Source: an uncultured Acetatifactor sp. (GTDB lineage: Bacteria > Bacillota > Clostridia > Lachnospirales > Lachnospiraceae). Taken from it: a DNA stretch of 64,000 nt. Under the pieces are notes generated by a model. It was given only the letters and a program-made list of their open reading frames with translations. It was not told where the DNA came from and did not search any database. The stretch lies in assembly GCA_934433135.1 (NCBI GenBank), contig CAKRZO010000016.1, positions 21,772-85,771 of the forward strand, in the 5' to 3' direction. The position numbers and the translations under genes were made by a program. This document shows positions 41,653-51,820 of this stretch, one piece after another. Positions within the stretch are counted from its first letter, which is position 1. Every line of letters starts with the position of its first letter.

Positions 41653-43905
41653 TTATAGTAGGTGAATCGGATCAAAATCAAACTGGACGGTTTCCGGTAT
41701 TTCGGTACAGGCTTCCAGCTCTTTTTCCAGAGAATCCTTCACTGCTACCAGTTTATCATAAAAAGCACATTTTATATAGAGGACAAAACGAAAAATATCA
41801 TTTACTTTACCGATCGCCGCCGGAGCCGGTCCCATCATTTCCATTCTTCCCGCTTCGTTTCTTTTTTTCATCAAATCCTCTGCCGCCGTTCTTTTTACAA
41901 ACTGTGCCAGGTTCTGAGCAAACCGCTTTCCTCTTTCCTCATCCGGTGCAAAAATCTGTACGGCAAGGATATGGGAAACCGGCGGATAGCCCAACATCTG
42001 CCGGTACAGGATCTCCTCCCGATAAAAGCCTTCATAATCCTGCGCAGCGGCATAGCGCAGCGCATAATGCTCCGGCTGGTACGTCTGAATGACCACCTCT
42101 CCCGGCTTGGCTCCTCTTCCGGCCCTCCCGGCAGCCTGCGTTAACAATTGGAAGGTTCTTTCTCCCGCCCGGTAATCCGCTGCAAATAAGGAAAGATCCG
42201 CCGCCAGAATTCCTACCAGTGTTACATTCGGGAAATCATGTCCCTTTACGATCATCTGGGTGCCCAGCAAAATATCCGCTTCGCCTCCGGAGAATGCCGC
42301 CAGAATCTTTTCATAGCTTTCCTTCTTACGTGTGGTATCCGCATCCATGCGTAGGATTCTGGCCGTGGGATATAACTGCCGCAGCTTTTCTTCAATCTGC
42401 TGTGTTCCGGCCTTCATTCCGGACAGATACGGCGAACCGCACTTGGGACATACTTTGGGTCTGACAGCCGTATACCCACAGTAATGACAGCAAAGACGTC
42501 CTCCGGTATGTTCGGAAAGGGAGACATCACAGTGAGGACATTTCAAAACCGTTCCGCAGGCGCGGCAGGATATAAAACCGCAGTAGCCTCTTCTGTTTAA
42601 AAAAAGCATACTCTGCTCCCCTTTGGACAGCCGGTCCGTAAGCAGTTGCGCAAGCTTTCGGCTGAATACGGAACGATTACCTTCTTTTAACTCCTGCCTT
42701 AAATCCACCATGTGTACTTGCGGAAGCGTTCCGCCGGTGAGTCTTCTTTTTAACTCAAACAGACGGTACTCTCCCTTCTTCGCCCGATAGTAGGATTCCA
42801 GGGAAGGAGTAGCCGAACCCAGCACCAGAACCGCATGATGCATTGCCGCAAGTTCCATTGCCGTTTCTCTGGCATGATATCTCGGAATATTTTCACTTTT
42901 GTAGCTGCTTTCGTGTTCCTCATCGATCAGAATCAGGCCGATCCGGGGAAACGGGGTAAATAAAGCCGAACGGGGACCGATGATGACATCCAGCTCTCCG
43001 TTTTTCGCCCGCTCGCACTGATCGTATTTTTCCCCGGCGGAAAGCGTGGAATTCATAATGCTGACACGATCGCCGAACCGTCTGTAAAAACGAAGCAGCG
43101 TCTGATAAGTCAGGGAGATTTCCGGAATCAGTACGATAGCCTGCCTGCCTCTTTGAATCATCTGTTCAATCAGGCTGATGTAGACTTCCGTCTTTCCGCT
43201 TCCCGTAATGCCGTGGATCAGGCTGGTTTTAAAAATTCCTTTATCAAAATCGGCAAGAATGGCATCCACTATGGCCTGTTGCTCGCAGCTTAAACGGATC
43301 TTGGGCGAAGCCATACCGTAATTTTTCACCGGATTGCGATAGTTGCTGCATACCTCTATCTTAAGAAGATTTGCCTTTTCCAGACTTTTTAAGGTACTCT
43401 GGCCGACTCCCAGCTTTCCCGTGACCCATTCATACGGGATGCTTTCATTTTCTGCCAGCTGCTCAAGCACCCTTGCTTTTGCAGACTGTTTCTTTCTTTC
43501 GGCTTCCCGGAAGGCCTGCTCCAGTTCCTGCGGGGACACCTGCCTTACAATCCTCTTTTTTTCCTGCATCTTAACGGCTTTTTTCGCCGGGAGCACTGTT
43601 TTTAAGGCCTGTATCATGGTAGACCCGTAGTTTTTATGCATCCACCACGCAAGACGGATCAGGTCTGTCTCCAGGTTTGCGCTTTTTTCATCGATCTGTT
43701 CGATTTCTTTTATTTTCGCCGGATCATAACGGGAATCCGGCGTAACATCAATCACATAGCCGCCGATCTGTTTGTTTCCCTTCCCGAAAGGTATTTTTAC
43801 CGGCGTTCCTGCCTGTATCTTCCCCTCCAGACGCTGCGGTATCCGGTATTGGAACGGCCTGTCCAGCTTTTCGTGGGATATGCTTACTATAATATCTGCG
43901 TACAT
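41653..43905 (-). CDS. priA: Primosomal protein N' (replication restart helicase)
   Basis: A 750-residue helicase: N-terminal DNA-binding domains (MYADIIVSISHEKLDRPFQY), Walker A GITGSGKTEVYI near residue 235, DEEH box IDEEHESSYK near 330, GSATPS near 365, and a zinc region with four C-x2-C pairs (CRACGTVLKCPHC and CCHYCGYTAVRPKVCPKCG) near 450-500. It reloads the replisome at stalled forks. GCAGGAAAGGTATAC precedes the ATG. It heads the conserved run to rsgA. Confidence 0.97.
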   Translation of the reverse strand: MYADIIVSISHEKLDRPFQYRIPQRLEGKIQAGTPVKIPFGKGNKQIGGYVIDVTPDSRYDPAKIKEIEQIDEKSANLETDLIRLAWWMHKNYGSTMIQALKTVLPAKKAVKMQEKKRIVRQVSPQELEQAFREAERKKQSAKARVLEQLAENESIPYEWVTGKLGVGQSTLKSLEKANLLKIEVCSNYRNPVKNYGMASPKIRLSCEQQAIVDAILADFDKGIFKTSLIHGITGSGKTEVYISLIEQMIQRGRQAIVLIPEISLTYQTLLRFYRRFGDRVSIMNSTLSAGEKYDQCERAKNGELDVIIGPRSALFTPFPRIGLILIDEEHESSYKSENIPRYHARETAMELAAMHHAVLVLGSATPSLESYYRAKKGEYRLFELKRRLTGGTLPQVHMVDLRQELKEGNRSVFSRKLAQLLTDRLSKGEQSMLFLNRRGYCGFISCRACGTVLKCPHCDVSLSEHTGGRLCCHYCGYTAVRPKVCPKCGSPYLSGMKAGTQQIEEKLRQLYPTARILRMDADTTRKKESYEKILAAFSGGEADILLGTQMIVKGHDFPNVTLVGILAADLSLFAADYRAGERTFQLLTQAAGRAGRGAKPGEVVIQTYQPEHYALRYAAAQDYEGFYREEILYRQMLGYPPVSHILAVQIFAPDEERGKRFAQNLAQFVKRTAAEDLMKKRNEAGRMEMMGPAPAAIGKVNDIFRFVLYIKCAFYDKLVAVKDSLEKELEACTEIPETVQFDFDPIHLL

Positions 43906-43988
43906 GTATACCTTTCCTGCTATCCTGCGGATATCTTAATAGGGTCTTTCCGCGGAAAATAGCTGCGGGATCACCTGACCTGCTGCTG

Positions 43989-45461
43989 TTAATGCATGGA
44001 TTCTTCTTTCAGAATTTCCTGTATCAGCACACGTTCGTCCATGGGATGCCGCTCGCCCTTAATCTCCTGATAATCCTCGTGGCCTTTTCCTGCCAGGACG
44101 ATAATATCTCCCTTTTCGGCATGCTTAATCGCATAACGGATCGCTTCTTTGCGGTCACAGATTTCCACAAATTCTCCCTTCGTCTTGCGAATGCCTTCTT
44201 TGATATCCTCTATAATCGCCTGCGGGTCCTCAAATCTGGGGTTATCCGACGTAATAATGGTAAGATCCGCCAGCCTGCCGCTTACTTCTCCCATCTCGTA
44301 ACGGCGAAGCTTCGAACGGTTGCCTCCGCAGCCGAACAGACATACCAGTCTGTGGGGATGATATTCCTTAAGGGTAGCGAGAAGGCTTTCCAATGCCATG
44401 GCATTGTGGGCATAATCGATCAATACCGTATACTGATCCGAAACCTTTACCGGCTCAATTCTTCCTTTTACTTTGGCGGATAACAGTGCTCTCTTGATGT
44501 CATCCTCTCTCACATGGAAATGTCTGCAGATGGCGATCGCCGTCAAGGCATTGTATACACTGAATCTGCCCGGAGTGGAAATTCTGGCTTCGAAATCCAT
44601 CAATCCGCTTACTTTGAAATCCACACCCAATCTGCCGTTTTCATGCACCAGCTTCAGATCCTCTGCCCGCAGATCCGCACCTTCGTTAAGACCGTAGCGC
44701 TCTACCTGACAGGTATGACCTTCCAGTACTTTTTCACAATGGGCATCATCACCATTTACGATTCCGACTTTGCACTGCTTAAACAGCAGCCCCTTGCATG
44801 CCATATATTCTTCAAAACTCTTATGTTCATTCGGTCCGATATGATCCGGCTCCAGGTTGGTAAAAATACCATAGTCAAAAATAAATCCCTGTATCCGGTG
44901 CATCATCAGCGCCTGGGAAGACACTTCCATAACTACCGTATCCAGGCCCGCTTCTACCATTTCCGCAAAGTATTCCTGAAGCATATAGGATTCCGGTGTG
45001 GTATTCAGAGCATGGATTCTCTTCTTTCCGATGATGACTTCAATGGTTCCTACCAGACCGACTTTATAACCGGCATTCTCCAGAATGGACTTCACCAGAT
45101 AAGTAGTCGTGGTCTTGCCTTTGGTTCCCGTTACGCCGATGGTCTTAAGCTTCCTTGCCGGATGTCCGAAATAAGCGGCGGAAATGAAGGCCATGGCATA
45201 TCTGGTATCTTCCACTTTAATCACGGTAACATCCTTCTGCTTTAGTCCCTGTACATCTTTGGAAACCACCAAAACCTTCGCGCCCTTTTCCACCGCTTCC
45301 GCTGCAAAATCGTGTCCGTCAAAATTTGCTCCCTGAATGCAGATAAAAAGGCAGCCATCACATACTTTTCTGGAATCATAAATCACTTTATTGATCTCTT
45401 TATCCGTACTTCCCTGTACACACTCGTAGGATAAATGCTCCAACAACTCTGTCAGTTTCAT
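43989..45461 (-). CDS. murE: UDP-MurNAc-tripeptide synthetase (mDAP-adding)
   Basis: A 490-residue Mur ligase: ATP loop GVTGTKGKTTTTYL near residue 110, TTPESYMLQ near 155, VSSQALMMHR near 183, and the specificity motif SDNPRFEDP near 405. DNPR is typical of enzymes that add meso-diaminopimelate, implying a DAP-type wall as in most clostridia. It starts with ATG 45461 after GAGAGGTTGGAGAT. It is physically separate from murD and the division cluster. Confidence 0.96.
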   Translation of the reverse strand: MKLTELLEHLSYECVQGSTDKEINKVIYDSRKVCDGCLFICIQGANFDGHDFAAEAVEKGAKVLVVSKDVQGLKQKDVTVIKVEDTRYAMAFISAAYFGHPARKLKTIGVTGTKGKTTTTYLVKSILENAGYKVGLVGTIEVIIGKKRIHALNTTPESYMLQEYFAEMVEAGLDTVVMEVSSQALMMHRIQGFIFDYGIFTNLEPDHIGPNEHKSFEEYMACKGLLFKQCKVGIVNGDDAHCEKVLEGHTCQVERYGLNEGADLRAEDLKLVHENGRLGVDFKVSGLMDFEARISTPGRFSVYNALTAIAICRHFHVREDDIKRALLSAKVKGRIEPVKVSDQYTVLIDYAHNAMALESLLATLKEYHPHRLVCLFGCGGNRSKLRRYEMGEVSGRLADLTIITSDNPRFEDPQAIIEDIKEGIRKTKGEFVEICDRKEAIRYAIKHAEKGDIIVLAGKGHEDYQEIKGERHPMDERVLIQEILKEESMH

Positions 45462-45740
45462 ATCTCCAACCTCTCTTCTTCATGCCTTTCTCACCCGGCA
45501 CATAATCTCTTTCCCTATTTTACTCTATTTTCCAAAATTCTACCACCCCTAATTTTACTTTTTACCAGGTATTTTTGCCGACGCTTTCCGTATTTTTATC
45601 CGTTTGGATAATCCCCAAATCTTTTAGATTTAATTTATGTATTTCTTATGGAATGGACATACTTTCGACACATTTTTCCGGTATAGTATTCCCCAGATAG
45701 ATGATTTATTCACTATCTCCCCCCCTCATAAGAAAATCGC

Positions 45741-45769
45741 AAAAAGCTTCGGTTCATCCGAAGCTTTTT
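45741..45769. terminator. Terminator after recJ
   Basis: Perfect stem AAAAAGCTTCGG / CCGAAGCTTTTT with loop TTCAT, flanked by A and T runs. It lies 19 bases before the recJ stop on the map (downstream for the minus strand). The rest of the 325-base gap to murE is AT-rich, with no further clear element. Confidence 0.9.
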
Positions 45770-45787
45770 GTGATTTTTGCTATATTT

Positions 45788-47641
45788 TCAGATATGTACA
45801 GCCATGTAGTTCTGCATCAGGCACTGCGGCGACTCTTTTCCCTTATATGTATTTAAAGACAATTGATAGGTAACATTCAGAAGGATCGGTTTGTCCGTCT
45901 GAACAGAAGAAGCTCCTACGGAATATCGATAAGCTTGTCCGTTATAAAGTCTCTCCGCCGTTCCTGCGCCGAAGTGTTCCTCCAGATAAGCATTGAATTT
46001 CTCAAGGTTTCCGAAAAAAACCAGTTCCTTTCGCATTCCATCGGAAGTTTGGACTTGAAATCTGGCAAAATTTTTCTTTGCCCCCATAAGGAACCCTCTT
46101 AAGAATTCCACTCTTTTTTCGGCAAACAGCGGTCTGGGATTCCCGACACCGTACGGCTCCAGTTTTTCCAGCTCCTTTGCCATTTTTTCATCGGCATAGG
46201 AAAGCGGCATGGGAACATCTATATGAATCTTGGGAACCAGATCTTCTTCGGTTAATCCGCACTGTTCGTTTAATTCCCTGCGAAATGCGGCAATGTCTTC
46301 CTCCACCGTGGCAAAACGTCTGGCCAGCGTAAGTCCGGCAGCCAGCTTATGCCCGCCGAACTTGGCAAAGCAATGGGGAATGGCCGCCATATGCTCATAC
46401 ATGGAATAGGTCTCTATACTCCTTCCGGATCCTTTGATCCCTTCCTCTCCCTTAGTCAGCACAAAAACCGGTCGGTTATAGGCTTCCCGGATTCTCCCGG
46501 CAATGATACCGGCCAGGCTTTCATGTACCTCCGGGAGATAAACTACCAGTACTTTATCTTCTTTTCCTTCTTTTTCAATGAGCTCTGCAGCTTCCTCTGC
46601 TCCCTGCTTTGTCAGATTCTTCCGGCTTTCGTTCAGCTCTTTTAACCATACTGCCGCTTCCATAGCCTGGCTTTTTTCCCTGCTTTCCAGCAGTTCCAAA
46701 GCCCGCAGGGCGCTGTCCAGTCTTCCGGTAGCATTCAGGCAGGGTCCCAGTACAAAGCCGAGATGATAGACCGAAAGTCTTTCTACAGGAATCTGGTTGA
46801 CTTCCATCAGCGCTCTGATCCCCGGATTCTCCGTCTTCTGCAGCACCTTTAACCCTTCCTTTACCAGGATACGGTTCTCATCCTTCAATTCCATGACATC
46901 GCATACCGTTGCAAATGCCGCAAAGCCCAAAAGCTCTTCTGCGACTTTTTCCTGTTCCCGGGATAGCTCTCCGGTTCTCTCTTTCTGCCTCTCCTGCAAT
47001 GCCAGAATCAATTTATAAGCGACTGCACCGCCGCAGATATTTTTAAAAGGATACCGGCACTGCTCTTTCTTGGGATCAATGACTACCTGGGCAGGAGGCA
47101 GAATCTGCCTGCGCACTTCGCCATCCTGCTGAAACGGGACCTCATGATGATCCGTAACAATCACTCTCATGCCGCCGTCCACAGCCATCTGAATCTGCTC
47201 CTTCGCGGCAATCCCGTTATCACAGGTGATCATCAAGCCGATTCCGTCTTTCAGTGCCTGCTCCACCAGGTGCTCATTCAGTCCGTATCCGTCATGAATG
47301 CGGTGCGGAATCGCCGTATCCACCTTTGCTCCCAGTGCCTTTAAGCCCCTGGTAAGAATGTAAGAAGCACAGATTCCATCCACATCATAATCGCCTACCA
47401 CGCGGATCGCCGTGCCTTTACGAAGTTCTTCCCCGATCAGCTCCACTGCCTCTTTCATTCCGCCTAAGAGCCAGGGACTGTAGAAATCCTTTCGTGTACC
47501 ATATAAAAAGCGAGAAATCTCTTCTTCGTTTAAAATATCGCGATTCCGAAGAATTCTGGCCGTAACAGGAAAAATTCCGTACCGCCCGGCCCACTCGTTA
47601 AAATCCGCCTTTTTCGCACTGACATACCATTTTTCCTGCAT
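45788..47641 (-). CDS. recJ: Single-stranded-DNA-specific exonuclease RecJ
   Basis: A 617-residue DHH-family nuclease: GDYDVDGICASYIL near residue 78, the TCDNGIA stretch near 130, the DHH motif VTDHHEVPF near 152, the DHHA1 domain with GSGRSIETYSMYEH near 405 and GGHKLAAGL near 432, then an OB-fold. It degrades ssDNA 5'-3' in repair. ATG 47641 follows GGGAG by six bases; an ATG four codons earlier has no site. The C-terminal tail (YKGKESPQCLMQNYMAVHI) extends the usual end by some residues. Confidence 0.96.
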   Translation of the reverse strand: MQEKWYVSAKKADFNEWAGRYGIFPVTARILRNRDILNEEEISRFLYGTRKDFYSPWLLGGMKEAVELIGEELRKGTAIRVVGDYDVDGICASYILTRGLKALGAKVDTAIPHRIHDGYGLNEHLVEQALKDGIGLMITCDNGIAAKEQIQMAVDGGMRVIVTDHHEVPFQQDGEVRRQILPPAQVVIDPKKEQCRYPFKNICGGAVAYKLILALQERQKERTGELSREQEKVAEELLGFAAFATVCDVMELKDENRILVKEGLKVLQKTENPGIRALMEVNQIPVERLSVYHLGFVLGPCLNATGRLDSALRALELLESREKSQAMEAAVWLKELNESRKNLTKQGAEEAAELIEKEGKEDKVLVVYLPEVHESLAGIIAGRIREAYNRPVFVLTKGEEGIKGSGRSIETYSMYEHMAAIPHCFAKFGGHKLAAGLTLARRFATVEEDIAAFRRELNEQCGLTEEDLVPKIHIDVPMPLSYADEKMAKELEKLEPYGVGNPRPLFAEKRVEFLRGFLMGAKKNFARFQVQTSDGMRKELVFFGNLEKFNAYLEEHFGAGTAERLYNGQAYRYSVGASSVQTDKPILLNVTYQLSLNTYKGKESPQCLMQNYMAVHI

Positions 47642-47669
47642 ATTTACTCCCATCTCAACGGAAAATTTT

Positions 47670-47692
47670 TAAAAAGCGCCCCGAAGGGCGCT
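47670..47692 (-). terminator. Terminator after secDF
   Basis: Minus-strand stem GAGCGCCC / GGGCGCTT with loop TTCG and a following T run, just after the secDF stop. Confidence 0.9.
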
Positions 47693-47700
47693 CTTCTTAA

Positions 47701-49944
47701 TTATTTCTTCGCTTTCACCGGGAACTTACGGCGCAATACGTACCACAGTCCTCCCGCAATACATACGGAAGAGTAAGCTCCGCAAAGAATACCTACCATA
47801 AGTGGCAGAGCAAAATCACGGATACTGGTGACACCCAGCACATAAAGTACAGCTACCATAATGAAAGTAGTCAGAGAAGTAAAGATACTTCTGGAAAGCG
47901 TCTGGGTAATACTCTTGTTCACTACGTCTTCCAGTTCCTCCTTCTTGGTCATGACTGCCATATTCTCACGAACTCTGTCAAAGATAACAATCGTTGCGTT
48001 GATGGAATATCCCACAATGGTCAGCATGCAGGCTACAAAGGTATTGCCTACGGACACTCTGGCTGCCGCATAGAAAGCAAGCACTACCAGCACGTCCTGC
48101 ATCAGGGCTGCCACACTGCTGATACCGAAACGGATATCGCTGAAACGAATCCGGATATAGATTAACATACAGATAATCGCAATGATCACTGCAAGAATGG
48201 TATCCGAAGTCATCTCCTTACTGATGGTAGAACTGATGGTCTCTGATACAATTGCGGATTGATCCACTTTAAAATCCTGTACCAGCATATCTTCCAGTGC
48301 TTCTCTCTTTGCTCTGTCCAATGCCGCCGTTTTGAAAATCACTTCACTGGAATCCTGTACGGTCTGAATCTGTACCGCACTCTGGGTAATCTCTTCTACT
48401 TTCGGCACAATTTCACTGTTGATCTCATCCAGAGTCTTGCTTTCCGGCAATGTAACCGTTGTCGCGGTTCCTCCCTTGAATTCCAGGCTGAAATTCAGGA
48501 TGTCGCCGGTCGTAGCCTTATTCACACCCATAACAATGATTCCGGCTGCAATCAATCCCAATGAAATACCAAAGAAAACTCCTTTTCTCTTTAAAAAAGG
48601 AATCGTCTTATGCTCTCTTCCTGCACCGTACCACTTCACACTGTCAAGTCCCAGCGCATACAGAGATTCCATAATCCATCTGGTTACCACCAATGCCGTG
48701 AACATGGATAAAACAATACCAAGCGCCAATGTCTGGGCAAAGCCCTTTACGCTTCCCGGTCCTAAAAGCCACAGAACTGCTGCCGCAATCAGTGTGGTTA
48801 CATTTCCATCGATAATAGCGGACAGTGCTTTTTCAAATCCGATCTTCATCGCGGTGCGTACGGATTTACCGCTTGCCAGTTCTTCACGGATTCTTGCAAA
48901 AATAATGCAGTTAGCATCCACCGCCATACCGATTGAGAGGATAATACCTGCGATACCGGACAGCGTCAGGGTAATATCAAAACCATTCAGCAGAAGAACC
49001 ACCAGCGCCACGTAGAGGCAAAGCGCTATGGAAGCTGCAAATCCTGCCGCAAAGTAAATCGCAATCATGAAAATAATTACAATAATAAAACCGATGATAC
49101 CGGCCTTGATACTGGTATCTACCGCTTCTACGCCGAGCTGTGCCCCGACTACTTTGGAATGCAGCTCTTCTAATTCCAGCTTCAATCCGCCGATACGGAT
49201 GGTACTTGCCAGCCTGTCTGCCGCTTCGTAGCTTTCCATGGGGCTGATAACCGCAGTCTTGTCCAGAACGGCATTTACTTTGGCTACGCTTGCAAACGTC
49301 CCGTCATAATAAATGGCAAGGCTCTCTCCGTTGTCGTAGGCTTTCTGGGTTGCTTCCCGGAACTTCTCCGCACCTTCGTCCGTCATGGTCAGTTCCACAG
49401 CGAATTCCTTCCCTGTCTGGGTTGTCTGCGCCACCGGCTGTGCATCCTTTACATCCGTTCCCACCAAAACAATGGAACCATCTTCCTTCATCTCATCGAT
49501 CGTCTTGGTCAGTTGATAGCCGTAGGAACCATCGGAAAGCTGCTGCATGCTGTAATTGACATTTCCGTCAGCATCCTTTTGTGCAATAAAATACAACGCT
49601 CCCGGCTTTCCAAGCTCTTCCAGGATGGCATTGGCATCCGTTACACCGGGAATTTCAATGCTGATTCGGTCGCTTCCTTCCTGATAAACGATTGCTTCGG
49701 TACTGTAGTTCTCTACACGCTTCTGCAACTTTGCAATCGTATCCTTCATATCCGTGGCGCTGGGTTCACCTTCCCCTACCGCCTGATATGTGATGCTGAC
49801 ACCGCCTGCCAGATCCAGGCCAAGCTTAATGTCAGAAGCACTGCCTGTTCCTTCCGCATTGATTCCGTTAAGATCTATCCAGGTAATTCCGGCCAATGCA
49901 AGAAGAACCACAAGCAGAATGATAATTGCCTTACTCTTTTTCAT
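47701..49944 (-). CDS. secDF: Fused preprotein translocase subunit SecDF
   Basis: A 747-residue polytopic protein fusing SecD (residues about 1-420, with KLGLDLAGGVSITYQ and the large P1 extracytoplasmic domain) and SecF (about 440-747, with LEFKGGTATTV). Twelve membrane segments are visible in the two blocks of six. SecDF uses the proton or sodium gradient to help pull proteins across the membrane. ATG 49944 follows GGAGAG; an ATG 16 codons earlier is less likely. Neighbours recJ and DUF3792 fit a common clostridial order. Confidence 0.95.
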   Translation of the reverse strand: MKKSKAIIILLVVLLALAGITWIDLNGINAEGTGSASDIKLGLDLAGGVSITYQAVGEGEPSATDMKDTIAKLQKRVENYSTEAIVYQEGSDRISIEIPGVTDANAILEELGKPGALYFIAQKDADGNVNYSMQQLSDGSYGYQLTKTIDEMKEDGSIVLVGTDVKDAQPVAQTTQTGKEFAVELTMTDEGAEKFREATQKAYDNGESLAIYYDGTFASVAKVNAVLDKTAVISPMESYEAADRLASTIRIGGLKLELEELHSKVVGAQLGVEAVDTSIKAGIIGFIIVIIFMIAIYFAAGFAASIALCLYVALVVLLLNGFDITLTLSGIAGIILSIGMAVDANCIIFARIREELASGKSVRTAMKIGFEKALSAIIDGNVTTLIAAAVLWLLGPGSVKGFAQTLALGIVLSMFTALVVTRWIMESLYALGLDSVKWYGAGREHKTIPFLKRKGVFFGISLGLIAAGIIVMGVNKATTGDILNFSLEFKGGTATTVTLPESKTLDEINSEIVPKVEEITQSAVQIQTVQDSSEVIFKTAALDRAKREALEDMLVQDFKVDQSAIVSETISSTISKEMTSDTILAVIIAIICMLIYIRIRFSDIRFGISSVAALMQDVLVVLAFYAAARVSVGNTFVACMLTIVGYSINATIVIFDRVRENMAVMTKKEELEDVVNKSITQTLSRSIFTSLTTFIMVAVLYVLGVTSIRDFALPLMVGILCGAYSSVCIAGGLWYVLRRKFPVKAKK

Positions 49945-50064
49945 GTTTCTTTCTCTCTCCAATCTGCCCGCTGCCGCCTTGGGTCTTTTCATAACTGCGA
50001 CAGCTCAATAACCATTTCAGTATACCATAGATTCTGCATTTGGGAAAGAGTTTTCTTAGAATTT

Positions 50065-50430
50065 TTAACTTAGGATTCCGCCGAGCATTCCGCCGCCGGC
50101 ACATAAAAGCAGGGTTCTTAAAAAGCCTTCCGAAAGAGCCTTTTGTCCGTTCCATGCCAGGGAAATCACTGCCAGAATCAGAAAGTAAGCGGCTCCCATT
50201 ACCATGCCCCAGAAAAATTTCCGGCTTTGCGCCTTTTTTCCCGTTAAAAATCCTGCCAGAAAAGAGGCTGTGACATAAATGGCAATCATCGCAAGCCCGA
50301 CCGCCTTTTCTGAAAGTCCGAACCGATAAAGAATAAAGGCCAAAAGGAAGAGAATCCCCGCCGTAAAAAGATAAGAAAACAGCAAATACTTACAAAAGGA
50401 AAGCCAGAAGGAACTTCTTGTCTTTTCCAT
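50065..50430 (-). CDS. TIGR04086/DUF3792 family membrane protein
   Basis: A 121-residue protein with four hydrophobic segments and a glycine-rich C-terminus (LCAGGGMLGGILS). I recognise the TIGR04086 (DUF3792) family, which in clostridia is often near secDF or yajC; the role is unknown. GCGGGAGACGAAAAA precedes the ATG. It lies between phoR and secDF, 22 bases after phoR. Confidence 0.75.
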   Translation of the reverse strand: MEKTRSSFWLSFCKYLLFSYLFTAGILFLLAFILYRFGLSEKAVGLAMIAIYVTASFLAGFLTGKKAQSRKFFWGMVMGAAYFLILAVISLAWNGQKALSEGFLRTLLLCAGGGMLGGILS

Positions 50431-50452
50431 TTTTTCGTCTCCCGCTTTTTTC

Positions 50453-51778
50453 TTATAATATATTCTCCTCTTTCGGAAAAAGAACCGTAATCTGCGTGCC
50501 TTTCCCTTTTTCGCTCTTTAAATCCAGCTTTGCCTTATGAATGGCAATGATGTGTTTTACAATGGCAAGACCCAGGCCGGTTCCGCCGGTGGATTTGGAT
50601 CTGCTCTTATCCACACGATAAAAGCGCTCGAAAATCCGCTCCTGATGCTCCTTGGAAATGCCGATTCCGGTATCGCTCACTCTCAGCATGGCATTTTCTT
50701 CCGTAGGCGCCACCTCTACCAGAACGTTTCCGTTCTCCCGGTTGTACCGGATCGCATTATCGCACAGGTTGTACAATAATTCCTCCATCATCTGGCGGTT
50801 TGCCATGAGGAAACAATCCTTTCCCTGCAAAGACACGGTCACATGGTGCTTTGCCGCGTTCATCTGCAGGTTGTCCACACAGTTTCTGGCAAGTTCATAC
50901 AGATTCAGTCGTTCGAACGTTGTCTCTTCATTGGGACCATCTAACTGGGAAAGCCGGATAATGTCATTGATTAATGTTAAGAGCCGGTCCGAATTCTTAT
51001 GGATGCCTGCTGCGAACCGCTGTGCATCTTCCGGAGAAGCCATTCCGGCCTCAATCAGTTCCGCATAGCCCGAAATCGCCGTAAGCGGCGTCTTTAATTC
51101 ATGGGATACATTTGCCGTAAACTCCTGCCTCATTCTGGCATTTTGCAGAATATCCTTGTGCTGTTGTCTTATTTTTTGCAAAAGAGGTACCAGTTCCGGG
51201 TAAACCTCCGGAAGCTCTTCTTCATCTTCCCCGGAATTCTCCGTCAGATTTTCAATGGGTGCAATCAATTTCCGTGTCAGGATATGCGTGCTGAGCATAC
51301 CTGCCAGGATCAACACTCCCACTACCAGAACCAGGCCCGGAAGCGCTCCCAGCATAATGCTGTAGAGGCTGTCGGTCTCCTTCGCCGCCCGCAGGACGCT
51401 TCCGTCCTCCAGTCTTTTGGCATAATAAAAAGTACTTCTGTCAAAGGTACCGGAAATTCTTACCGCCAGACCCTCGCCTTCTTCCATCGCTTGTATGATC
51501 TCCGGTCTGTCCTTATGGTTCTCCAGTTCCGTGATATCGGCCAGACTGTCATAAGTAACTTTTCCGTTTTTATCAATACACGTGATCCGTAAGCCTTCCA
51601 CTCCGCCGCCGTTTCCGGTCTTAGGGCCATACTCTTCCCATAACTGTACGCAGGTCTTCAGTTCTTCTTTCACCTGCTGCTGGAACACTTCATAATAAAT
51701 CAAACTCACAAGCAGAGCCGCTGACAGGATAGCTGCCACCAAAAGAACCAGCATCTGCAGATTCATTTTCTTTTTCAT
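50453..51778 (-). CDS. phoR: Sensor histidine kinase PhoR
   Basis: A 441-residue membrane kinase: two membrane segments (about 6-28 and 145-167) enclosing a PAS-like extracytoplasmic domain, a HAMP-like linker, the H box VSHELKTPLTAISGYAE near residue 220, N box LCDNAIRYN near 335, DTGIGIS and GGTGLGLAIV near 400. It phosphorylates the regulator encoded just upstream. The assignment to phosphate sensing comes from the operon (Na/Pi transporter, PhoP boxes), not from the sensor domain. Confidence 0.88.
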   Translation of the reverse strand: MKKKMNLQMLVLLVAAILSAALLVSLIYYEVFQQQVKEELKTCVQLWEEYGPKTGNGGGVEGLRITCIDKNGKVTYDSLADITELENHKDRPEIIQAMEEGEGLAVRISGTFDRSTFYYAKRLEDGSVLRAAKETDSLYSIMLGALPGLVLVVGVLILAGMLSTHILTRKLIAPIENLTENSGEDEEELPEVYPELVPLLQKIRQQHKDILQNARMRQEFTANVSHELKTPLTAISGYAELIEAGMASPEDAQRFAAGIHKNSDRLLTLINDIIRLSQLDGPNEETTFERLNLYELARNCVDNLQMNAAKHHVTVSLQGKDCFLMANRQMMEELLYNLCDNAIRYNRENGNVLVEVAPTEENAMLRVSDTGIGISKEHQERIFERFYRVDKSRSKSTGGTGLGLAIVKHIIAIHKAKLDLKSEKGKGTQITVLFPKEENIL

Positions 51779-51820
51779 TGTAACCCCTACCTTCTTCCTT
51801 CCTGCCGCCTTTGCATGAAA

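Noticed and set aside
45664..45670. TGTCGAA considered as a Spo0A box upstream of murE
   Set aside because: A seven-base match is expected several times by chance in 64 kb and no promoter geometry supports it.
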